Assembly: GCA_903772945.1 (NCBI GenBank)
Contig: CAICTM010000715.1
Span: 1 to 51,549 of the forward strand
From: Seminavis robusta
Taxonomy: Eukaryota > Bacillariophyta > Bacillariophyceae > Naviculales > Naviculaceae
Length of the DNA: 51,549 bases
Direction: 5' to 3'
Shown: positions 30,383 through 39,788 of the stretch, piece by piece
Layout of the letters: each line of letters opens with the position of its first letter
Position numbering within the stretch: position 1 is the stretch's first letter
Made by a program: the position numbers and the translations under genes
The notes under the pieces: model-generated
The model's database searches: none
Seen by the model: the letters and a program-made list of their open reading frames with translations, nothing else
What the model was told of the DNA's origin: nothing

Positions 30383-33355
30383 ATGCCAGGAAACACCACC
30401 TTTGCCAATCCCTATGCCAAGCAGCCCATTATCCCACAAGATAATGGAGGAATGGGTCGGCAGAGTCAGCAGCGAAATTCTCTTCAGAAGAGAGCCTTTG
30501 GATTAGCGAGTAGGAGCAGCGGCAACAACAAGAAGAGGAAGAAAGGAGAGCAACAAACTCTGTTTGGCGCAGTTGCCTTTGATCCAGAAAGAGATTGCAA
30601 GACCTGCCGCTCACAGATCCTTCGAAGGCAAGGACTTCCTGTACCTGAATACAAGAAAGCTCACCACTCACTCTGCCCCAAAAATACCAAGACAAAGGGA
30701 ATCTCCATCTCACAGCAGACTATGGAAACCAGAGAAGAGGAAAAGCGCCTCAAGGACCATTTTGCCAGACTTCTACAGGATCATGAAAAGGGAAGTGGAA
30801 AGAACATTAGCAGGGAATCAGTCGCTAAGTTCCTCGAGCCAAGGAAGAAAGCGCCACAACAACAAGCAATGACACAGCAGAAGTCCGCTGATGAGCAATC
30901 CACTCACCAGGGCGCCTACACTCCTGATAAACTCTGCGCAGCAGTTACCAGCTTGGTGAAGGATTCCTCATTTTGTGAACAACACAAGAAGAAGAGTGCA
31001 CCCATCGCCATGATGGCCCTGGCAGAAATCGTCACAACACAAATCAGACGACCAGGGGATTTTGTGTCTCACTTTGAGGGCTTAACAATGATTGTTCCTG
31101 CAAAAAGGAACTGTGTCGACCCACATTATCATTCTATCACAGGCCAGAAGCTGCTCCTTGTTGACTGGATTCGATTTGGGGTACAAGTGCCCTGTCCAGA
31201 TTCTGCTTGTGCTGGAAAGCTGGCTAACTACCGAACCAACTACTCGAAGAACAAGACGTTGTTCCCAATCTTTGGTCTAGAAGGTTCACCTTCCTGGTGC
31301 ATTGTAATGTCTATGCATTGCCCTTCCTGTAAAAGGAGATTTGATGCGAATTCAGCACACGTTCTTTCATCGATTCCTTCCTTTGCTGCCAATCATTATC
31401 CGGTGGAAATGAAATATGCTCTCAACAACAAAAACAGTCACCTATCAAGGACTGCCACAGAAGCTTTCGAATCGATCATGCTTACATATGGAAATGGCGA
31501 ACTGTGCAGCCGGTTGCTCTACGGTGCCATCAACAGACATTATATAAAAAGAATTACATCATATTATTCTTTCTGCAAATTCAAAAAGCAACTGTCATCC
31601 GACTTCCAACCTGAGGCTTATATTGCAAAGGATGGAGTATTCATGAGACTCTATCCACCACATGGAGAGACCATTCGCGACTCTTATGATGAGGCTGCTT
31701 CATCCAAATGGAATGCTTGGGGCATAAGTGACCACGACCGCCATACCAGGGAGATCCAGTCGGTCAAGTGTGATGAAATCTTCTGCCAAGACCACACTTT
31801 CCAGGCAGTCAAGAACTACCAGAAGAGTGTTAAGGCAGTCGCTGTGTGGGATGTTGGCACTGCAACTGGAGAAATAGCAAGTGCGATCATTGTTCCTACC
31901 ACCCAAACCAAGCACCACAGCCATGCTGCAAAGCAGCTGTCCAAGCGAGGCAGTTTCAATCCGAAGGCCATGTACAGTGACACATGGCCAAACAAGAAAG
32001 AATACTGGGAGACGTTGTTCCCAAACCTGGAAGGGAGATTGGGCCTGTTTCATTTCGAAAAGAGAATCATTAGCACCATGCGCAAGCGTCACATCGATTA
32101 CATGAACGCAATTTCGGATCTCCTGTCATGTCTTTATGTCTACTCACCGGATGATTTCGAAAAGCTGCTTCAGGCTCTCCGAAACGGGACATTGTCTGGT
32201 AAAAAGATGTCGACACAAGACATCTCTGATTTACGAGGAACAAAGCTCTTCAGAGACCGGTATGCCAAGTACTTGAGAAAAAGAATGCAGGAGCCACAAA
32301 CGATGGTTCTCAAACTCGATGAATGGTACCGTCGCTACCATGTACCAGTTGATGACACCGAGGATGCAAGCGGAAGGCTTGATCCAGTCAAAAAGATACC
32401 TCTTTTTACCAGTGACACCAAAACAGCGGTTGCGAACTGCAAGGAAAAAACAATCTATTTAGCTGATCCCTTGCCACTTGAACAAATGTATGACGCAATC
32501 TCACCTTCCCCAAACGCAACACACAACCTTCCGGAATACCTCTCGAAGCGAGGAGAGTCAAAATTGGAGTGCTTTCATGACAGGTTTGCACATTTCGCAA
32601 ACGGTGGAATGAGAAGAACATTGGCCGACAACCTCAATCTGTGTGGGACTGCCCGCTACAATCTGGCAATTAGGCACAAGCGAAGGATAATGTCATTGCC
32701 AAGTGAGGAAAGGAAACTCATTCCGGCTGGATGGGAAAAGGTTGTGTCCTATTGGAATCATGCCGAACTTACCTTCATCAACCGAATGGCCACTGCTGTT
32801 GGCGCCATTGTGCCGTTTCCTCATTCTGAAATTTTGCCCGCTGACAATGGTGAGAGATTCTTCTCAGAATATCTGTTGGTTTTTGAACCAGCCAAACAGA
32901 CGTACAATCAGAATGATGAGTGCTTGTGTGTGAGCTGCGCCGAACAGCCACAGCAACAACAACAACAACAACCAGCGAACGTACCACCTGATTCGAATTC
33001 TCCAAACCATCCTCGAATCGCCAACAACCCAATGACTACTACCAATATAACTGCCCCCGCAACAGACAACAATGTAAGTACAATAAGTCGAACACAGCAA
33101 CGGCCGCAACCGGCACGGCCTCAGCAACAACAACAACAACAGCAACAACGACAACCGATTCAAATTCAAATCCAACACACGTACCACCCAATTCAGATGC
33201 TTGCTCCGATCCTCCCTGCTTTCCCACCCGTCTATCGACCACCTCAGAGAGGTTGCTGTGCTCCCTATGTGTCATGGTTAACTCGTCGGAATGGTAGACC
33301 ACCGCACGATCCCAGGTGTCGGTATCGGTTGCATGGGTATGCAGTTTCTTACTAG
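30383..33355 (+). CDS. DDE-type transposase-like protein, uninterrupted
   Basis: 990 residues with no stop or frameshift. Order: basic, Gln-rich N-terminus; a Cys/His cluster CKTCRSQIL...HHSLCP (about 73-98); a central zinc-binding-like region (about 255-330) with CPDSAC and HCPSCKRRF; then a catalytic-core-like region with FCQDHTFQAVKNY (about 471-483) and MYSDTWPNKKEYW (about 532-544), whose Asp residues fit the first two acidic positions of DDE enzymes, followed by LGLFHFEKRI as in transposases that end strand 5 with an FH..KR motif. The C-terminus has three Gln-rich tracts. This layout resembles DUF6729-containing transposase-like proteins; I cannot name the superfamily. The third acidic residue and terminal inverted repeats were not identified. 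It may be a live element or a tamed gene. Confidence 0.7.
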   Translation: MPGNTTFANPYAKQPIIPQDNGGMGRQSQQRNSLQKRAFGLASRSSGNNKKRKKGEQQTLFGAVAFDPERDCKTCRSQILRRQGLPVPEYKKAHHSLCPKNTKTKGISISQQTMETREEEKRLKDHFARLLQDHEKGSGKNISRESVAKFLEPRKKAPQQQAMTQQKSADEQSTHQGAYTPDKLCAAVTSLVKDSSFCEQHKKKSAPIAMMALAEIVTTQIRRPGDFVSHFEGLTMIVPAKRNCVDPHYHSITGQKLLLVDWIRFGVQVPCPDSACAGKLANYRTNYSKNKTLFPIFGLEGSPSWCIVMSMHCPSCKRRFDANSAHVLSSIPSFAANHYPVEMKYALNNKNSHLSRTATEAFESIMLTYGNGELCSRLLYGAINRHYIKRITSYYSFCKFKKQLSSDFQPEAYIAKDGVFMRLYPPHGETIRDSYDEAASSKWNAWGISDHDRHTREIQSVKCDEIFCQDHTFQAVKNYQKSVKAVAVWDVGTATGEIASAIIVPTTQTKHHSHAAKQLSKRGSFNPKAMYSDTWPNKKEYWETLFPNLEGRLGLFHFEKRIISTMRKRHIDYMNAISDLLSCLYVYSPDDFEKLLQALRNGTLSGKKMSTQDISDLRGTKLFRDRYAKYLRKRMQEPQTMVLKLDEWYRRYHVPVDDTEDASGRLDPVKKIPLFTSDTKTAVANCKEKTIYLADPLPLEQMYDAISPSPNATHNLPEYLSKRGESKLECFHDRFAHFANGGMRRTLADNLNLCGTARYNLAIRHKRRIMSLPSEERKLIPAGWEKVVSYWNHAELTFINRMATAVGAIVPFPHSEILPADNGERFFSEYLLVFEPAKQTYNQNDECLCVSCAEQPQQQQQQQPANVPPDSNSPNHPRIANNPMTTTNITAPATDNNVSTISRTQQRPQPARPQQQQQQQQQRQPIQIQIQHTYHPIQMLAPILPAFPPVYRPPQRGCCAPYVSWLTRRNGRPPHDPRCRYRLHGYAVSY

Positions 33356-33864
33356 ATAGAGCATAGAGCAGTAACGATTATTATAGTGGCCTGGTCAAAT
33401 GGAAGTGGTGCACCGGGAGAGAAAATGAGAAACTGGGAGAGATTAGTGGAACATATTTGAATTCTTGTGGTTAGCTCCTTGCTGACACTTCTGGTACCGG
33501 TTTGACTTAAAGAGGTGGGGGAGATGACTGGAGAGTTAACGGAATTGTCGGTTTCTTGCAATCTCCCCCCTCCTCCTAAGTACGTTGAGTATGCACACTC
33601 GGTCACAAAGGATGGCTGGCTTGAAAAAGTCGGAACATGGAATCTAACCCTCTCCCTCCTCCTCTCTTTTCTCCCCTCCGCCCCCCCCTCCACCATGCCT
33701 TACCCCCCTAAAAAAATTTTGAAATGGTATGCGATGTAAAAGGCTTAGATTGATTAGTTTCTCACCCCCGAGGAGAACGATCGACCATATAACTAGCCCT
33801 TCCTTGGCCACTGCACTAGTGCTAGCTAGGCTCAGTTTCTAGAATGATATCCTTTATTAATAGT
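33356..33864. other. Intergenic, pyrimidine-rich, no gene
   Basis: About 510 bp between the transposase-like ORF and the oxidase gene stop. A C/T-rich stretch lies at 33640-33710. No inverted repeat matching the left flank of the transposase ORF was seen. Confidence 0.45.
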
Positions 33865-36800
33865 TTACCAATCAAACTTCTCAATCTTCAGGTCAATGCC
33901 ATATTTCTTGTTGATCATTTCTAGCGACTCCACAACAGGCGCACTCCCGCCACAGTAAAGCATTTGCCAAGTGTCAAGCTTATGCTTGCTCGCATAATTG
34001 TTGTCATCGCTCTTGGCCACTTCACCCTTCTTTAGGGGGGTAAAGAATGATTTGGCCGTGTAGAGTTCCCCACCCTCGATTTCCAGAGCCCAGTCGTCGT
34101 CTTCCTCGTCATCGCCAGCATAAACGTAGTCAATGAGCAACTCATACTCCTCCTGGTCAATCGCTCCCGAACGATCCGTGTCAAATCGGTCGAAAATAAC
34201 TAAGCGGCGTGGCTCAAACTTAGCAAGCAAGACAAGCAAGGGCAAGCCAAACACAGGAACAGAGAACTCTCACGTACCATCAATATCCTCAGGCGTGAAC
34301 TCTTCGTACCCCAAGAAATCATTCACAGCACTCGTTAAACCTGCCTTTGTAATCGCAACAGCGTCCCTGTGTTGATGAACAACTGTCTCCAGGCTAGCCC
34401 TTCGTGTGCGGTTGCGCAATTTTGCTGCAGAATGCAACGTTTGATCCAGTTGCTTGGAGGAAACGCCCTTCTCCAAATTGGCACGTGCAGCCTCAGAGGC
34501 CTCAAGACAGGATACATAGAACCTCACCTCAGAATAGATTTTGAGGAGACGGCTCACCACTGCTCGGAACTTGCGTGCAGGGTCCAAGTCTCGGATTCTC
34601 TTGCCCTCCTCAGCAATATTTTCTGGCAAACCTGTCTCTGTTTCGATGCATTCTACCAAGCCGCAAATGACTTTCTCCAGTGCAGGCCGGCCTGCGAAGA
34701 TGAGGAAGAGGGTAAGCGGATGAGCAAAGTGTGGTGGCGGAGGCGGAGCTCTCAACAAGGTTGGGTTTACTTGCCTGCAAAGATGAAAATGTTGGAAGGC
34801 ATCTCATCGGGCAAAACCAACCTTCACGATCAAAAGTCAACAAGGTTTTGTGAGCAAGGTAATTGATTCATTGAGGAACCTCGCCAACTCGAGCACTGCA
34901 ACATCGTGGCAGAATCTTTGCCTGCACTTACTGTTTCTTGCCCGTGTAATAGATAAGGACGAAAGCATCTGAAGGAAAGTCTACCGTGCTGACAAAGAAC
35001 TCTACGAATGATGGATCGCGACACATCCACACCAGATTGATACGGCGAGTTCCTCGGTACATGTTCACGGTACACAGAGCTGGCGTAATGCCAATTCCAG
35101 TTGCCAAAGTGACAATGTTGTCAAAGTGAATTGCCGTTGCAAAGGGAGATAAAAAGGGACCACTGACCCAGGCGGGTCTTGAAGTTGGCCTCAGCGTAGT
35201 GTCGTGTAGTTGCTTGGACCAGTCACCAATGGCCGCAATGCAGACAGAAGATTGGTTGGAATTCGCATGGCTCGGGAAGATGCTATATCACCAGAACCAC
35301 ATTTTCAGCTGCGTCAGAGAAAGCGGGAGCTTGCACACGGCCAACTCGTTGTGTGATTTCGTACCTAAAGGCATGCCATTGGTATCGACTGATCCATGGC
35401 AGCATGATGACAACATAAGATGGACCCTTGAGTTCAAAACCGCGTGGATTGTCAAATGTCAGGGAGACTCCAGATTCCAAACGGCGAAAGATTGTTGAAT
35501 GCACTAAGTAGGTTCCCCAGAAGCACCCAATAAACCAGTTCAGCCAGTAAATCACCATTGGAATTCCGCATAAATAAAAGATGTGTGAAACAGGAGCATG
35601 GACAATCAAGGCAACACCCCAGATCCAGCTAAGATAATGAAGACTCTTGCGCAACTCAAAATTCATCCTTGTCTTGAAGAAGTTGTAGGCCATTGGCCAG
35701 GTAATGAGAGGCATGACAATAGTGGCAATAAGTCCCGTGATTCCAGTTTGATGCTGCCAGAGAAAAGCGATTTTGCCATCGAGCCCCCAACGCAAAAGGT
35801 GGAAGAAAACATGTATCCAAGTAGCCCATTCCACTGCGAGAAAGCAAACGAATCCAATCCAATGTAAGTTAGACGTGAGTAGGAGACGGAGACGAATCAA
35901 TGGAAAGGAGACGGAGACGAATCAATCAACACCACATGACATTGTGCACTCACCCAACATGCCTCCCCAGCGATGCAAATGATGGAACTCAGAAAAATCC
36001 AAAAAGACACTCACAACCGTGGTCTGCAGCCACGCATTGAAGAAATTCGCTTTGGAAAGGAACAGAAACCAGATGAATGGATATACAAAGTAGACTATCG
36101 ATCGGGCAATCCCGAGGAGTATCATATCCTTGAGAGAATCAGCACAAATGGTCTCCCGAGGACAAACACAATATTGCAAGCCATCTTCACACCCGTTGCT
36201 CCATGCTTGGGCAGCAATCGTGGAATTTGGACGGAGGTTTCCAATCGAAGGATTTCTGGAAAAAGCAGTGGTGGCACACCAGCAGGTTGTGAAGACGCAG
36301 AGAACGTAAATGACATGGACCAGTTCCCAGCGCATTCGCTCTTCCAGCCAAGTCTCTTTCACTTTGTTGCTTTGATCGGCTCGGGATGCTTGATGCTTTG
36401 GTTTTTTGTCTGGAGGTGGTAGAGGCTTGGCACTTTCCCTCTTCTTGGCTCGTTCGACAATCGCAGCAGGAGCAGTATTGGTTCTTCGAACACGAAGTCC
36501 AGTCGGTTGGGGAGGAGCAGGGTATACAGCACTGGAAGCCACCCCTGGTCGAAATGCCCCAACGGGGGCGGCACCGGCAGCAGCCGTTCGCCGGAGTGCG
36601 ATGTCCTGGCGAGCCCGTTCCAACTCTTTCGCATTCTCCAGGGTGAAAACAGGTGCTGTTTCGTCCGTTAAACTGAATTTTAGCATATTTTTGGCCGTAT
36701 TCAATTTGTGTGCAGCTACTTCAGACCATTTCCAAGTGGAGACCACGTTGGACCCATCCTCTTGGAACGATACCCCACCATCCGTTAGAGACAATTGTCC

Positions 36801-36884
36801 AGTACGCTTCTTTCGAACCTGTTCCAGATGAAACGATTCAATTCGAGATTCATGACAGGGTGAGGAAAGCAAGAAACGAGACAT
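33865..36884 (-). CDS. NADPH oxidase/ferric reductase-like protein with internal EF-hand
   Basis: Six exons: 36884-35954, 35833-35365, 35282-34932, 34821-34775, 34691-34278, 34199-33865; 848 residues. All introns are GT-AG except the fourth (GCAAGT...CAG). The ATG at 36884 is chosen over an open extension to 37091. Residues about 25-95 look like a PH/GRAM-type fold; then a Pro-rich linker; membrane segments from about 186 to 425. Heme pairs His304/His318 (14 apart) and His376/His389 (13 apart) match gp91phox spacing. The FAD site reads WHAFS (463-467), then IGDWSKQL; the NADPH site GPFLSPF and ATGIGITPA (527-535). A helical insert at about 615-730 leads to a canonical EF-hand loop (Asp744 to Glu755), then the final CGGSAPV and KIEKFDW. 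It should pass electrons from NADPH to oxygen or ferric iron, possibly under calcium control. Confidence 0.88.
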
Positions 36885-37360
36885 GACGCAAACCTCTTCC
36901 TCTAGAACTAGATACAGCAGCACAGATGGAACTCCATGTACGTACCCCTCGAAAGACAGTAGTAGACCCTTGAACACTCGACGCCATCTAGTGAAAACTA
37001 ACAATGATGCTGTGGCTACTGGTAGATAGGGAAGAATTCTATTGCAACTTTTTCTCTTCGCAGTTGCTGAATTTTTATGATGTGGAAGCAAGGAGAATAA
37101 GATTGTACAAGCTAGCTAGTGGTAGCAGAGATCAGCGAGAGATGAGACCACAGAGTTCCAGAGTCGAGTCGATTCTGATTCAATGCTGCAATCTTCCTTG
37201 TGTAACACAAGGGGCAAAAAATGAGACGATGAATGGTTTATGGTTTGTATGCATATGCCTGCTTGGTGACTTGGTGAGGACATCCGCATTCCGCATTGCC
37301 ACCAGTCACAAAATTGAATGATGAATCTTCCAGTTTATGAGAAGGATCGATTGAGAACTG
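36885..37360. promoter_or_regulatory. Upstream region of the oxidase-like gene
   Basis: Its distal part (36990-37318) is the DNA also found, decayed, at 15174-15410. No core promoter motif is evident. Confidence 0.4.
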
Positions 37361-37719
37361 GACCTCTGTGGAAAAGTCATTCGTGGAAACATACTTATGA
37401 GACGATACACCGAGGCATAGGAGACGATCGAAATGATTTAAGAGACGAAAGCAATAGGAGACGATACCATAGGAGACATTCCGATTAGGAGACGATACCA
37501 TACAGTTTATTAATACATGGTACACTTAGCTAAAGGAGACGATCCGTTGAGAATAGGAGTCCATCCGTTGAAAATAGGAGACGATTTAAGAGGAGACGAA
37601 AGATTTAAGAGACAATCGGTTTTGTCTCCTATTTCTAGGAGACGAAATCCATTAAATAAGAGACGATCAAAAGGATTTAGAAGACGATCAGTACCACGAC
37701 TCGAGTTTCCACAGAGGTC
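37361..37719. mobile_element. MITE with GGAGACGAT internal repeats
   Basis: 359 bp bounded by perfect 14-bp inverted repeats, GACCTCTGTGGAAA at 37361-37374 and its complement at 37706-37719, with partial extension (TCGTGG in both). TG on each side could be a 2-bp target duplication. Inside, ATAGGAGACGAT or close variants recur about ten times, with one inverted copy (TTTGTCTCCTATTTC) near 37620. No coding frame. Confidence 0.7.
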
Positions 37720-39116
37720 TGAAGCGGGAACAAGAATATTAAAATAAGTTCCACCGATTTGAGAAATCGGCGATTTACTATATAAAAGACAGTATTTTAC
37801 GATTAAAGCCTGTTGTTTCAGTCATATTTGGCGAATGTGACTGTAACATTTCTGGACCAAGTTTTTAAGTGGAATGAATCGGAGAAGCATTACTAGCTAG
37901 CTAGTAGAAGAAAAGGAAGCAAACTTCCTATTGGATGATTGTTTAAAACTCCTTCTTGAGAAAGAGCAATATTGGGGGTAAACTCACCCATTTTGCCCTA
38001 AACAACGGTCAACAGTCATCTAAGACAGTCATTATTCCTTTGGAAAGGGTTTTGGTCCATTCCCATTGGGGCGATATGGAAGGGACATAATGCATTGTCA
38101 TCATCCTTCATCGCCACCAGTCCCAGATCTTTTTAACGTGGATATTGTAGATATCTTGTTTGTTTCATGCGAAGGATCCATTCCACTTGATGCAATGACG
38201 CGAAAGAACCAAGTTGCCTACAACGGTACATCGTACAAACTCGAAGTCCAGAAAATACACCGGAATTCATTAACGATGGATGGTCAGGCCTGTCCATAGT
38301 CGGTCAAAATGTGAGCAAATCACTCCATGCCACCGGAAGAGCAATGCAAAGGAAGACACCAAACTGTTGTTGTTAGTTGTTATCCATACTCATTACAGCG
38401 AAGGAGCTAGCCAGCCATGAGTGGCGCGTTAGAAAGCTGGTAGTCTGTAGAAGAGGATGGTTCTTTAGTTGGCAGGAAACCTCCAACTGGCACCGAAGAT
38501 AACAGGATGGCAGGTAACCGGTTGGAATACGCGAGGGATTCTTGGCGGCGGTTCTTGCTGCATACCCGCTGTAGCTTACATGGCAGAGAGAACGTCATTG
38601 GATAGAGCACACGCAAGTTGGCAATGCCGCTTGTTTATACAGTGGGTTGGCATGTAAAGATTGGCAGGCCGCCAAGCCTGAACGTACACTATCTTGTAAC
38701 CCAATTGCTGTGGTGCTGCCCCAGCAGGAGCCTCGAAAAGCATCGGAAATCCCTCTTCCAATACCACTGCCGGCTGACGCAAAAAGGAATCCGGAAATAA
38801 AATAGCACAAAGACCATTGTGGGGTTGAATGAGACCCGTGCTATTTTTCACATGCAGCCTGTACCGGTTCGTACGGTACAGTAGGTCAAAGTGCCCCCAT
38901 GCCACAGACACCGGTCACCAAAATGAAGTTTGGGCGTTGGGCATACAGGTACGAAACGCAAAGCTTCACGCTGGAATTAGGGATAGGGGATAAGGCAAAA
39001 TGCCCTTTTTGTTTTTTTTCGTAGCTCAACACCTTCCCACCAATATCAACATGACAGAACGACGGCGCTACCAACGAGTATCCTCTATTGCGACTCTTCC
39101 GATCGCTTCATTAACA
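37720..39116. other. Intergenic, no convincing gene
   Basis: About 1.4 kb. Frames at 38066-38299 (+, 77 codons) and 38576-38911 (-, 111 codons) are the longest and are not recognised. Antisense frames overlap the second. A CTAGCTAGCTAG run lies near 37893. Confidence 0.4.
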
Positions 39117-39380
39117 CTATGAATAGCCGTGTTCAACAGAAGAAGTCTCAGTTCCAGCCACACAAGCAGCGCAATCAGTCTGAAGTGAGCAGGATGTGTT
39201 GTTTCGGTCGTGCCGATTCTTCCATTCTTCCCCACTTTCGGCTCTGTCATTGCCATTAGCCGCCATTAGGTCCAATCCTCTCTTGTTAGCAGTCAAGTCA
39301 ATAAGTATTCTAGCAGCAGGATACCCATCTTTAAGCCCACTTTGGACAACAGTAGCCGTCGCAGTGAAGCCTTTTGGCAT
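39117..39380 (-). CDS. Small hypothetical protein
   Basis: 87 residues from an ATG in good context (ACCACCATGCC). The start reads MPKGFTATATVVQSGLKDG; the middle is charged; the end has three Cys (CSLQTDCAACV). No family is recognised and chance cannot be excluded. It may also be the first exon of a lost gene. Confidence 0.3.
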   Translation of the reverse strand: MPKGFTATATVVQSGLKDGYPAARILIDLTANKRGLDLMAANGNDRAESGEEWKNRHDRNNTSCSLQTDCAACVAGTETSSVEHGYS

Positions 39381-39788
39381 GGTGGTTTGATTCGACGATT
39401 CGACACAATTTTTTAAAAGGAAAAGCGGCCAAGGAAGAAAATCCACTAGTACCGGTGCATGTACTTGCTGGGATGATACAGAAAGTATGTGCCTGAACAA
39501 GACGTTTCGGCTAAGATCTTGCAACCTGGGAGAAAGAATGCCTCTGGGTGCCAACCTCTTCAAGCTTGAGAAGTTTCGTGCGCGTCATTGGTACTGTCGG
39601 TACCGGTATGCATAGTTGCTGGCAGCCAACAACCGTCGTGGCGGGTTGCCAGCTGGCTTGCCCAGTGCGCTCCATTCAAGTGCTTCTCGATGAGACTGGG
39701 GTGGTGGCGATGGTTTGTACGAGAAATCATCATAATATTGAAAAAACAAACTAGTGCTAAGCCTATACATACTACGTTACCAGTATCC
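39381..39788. other. Intergenic, no supported gene
   Basis: About 400 bp; includes TACCGGTA at 39601-39608. Confidence 0.4.

Noticed and set aside
30102..33355. Terminal inverted repeats pairing the 29.7-30.1 kb MITE with DNA after the transposase-like ORF
   Set aside because: No complement of the left end or GTGAAACTAA array is visible after 33355 by eye.
36885..37091. In-frame extension of the oxidase gene to an ATG at 37091
   Set aside because: The extension is basic and unpatterned and precedes the PH-like region; 36884 gives a compact start. Not excluded.
37380..37700. CRISPR-like array of GGAGACGAT repeats
   Set aside because: Units are 9-12 nt, irregular and partly inverted, and bounded by terminal inverted repeats.
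38576..38911. 111-codon minus-strand frame as a gene
   Set aside because: No motif, start context or neighbour support, and an antisense frame of similar quality overlaps it.
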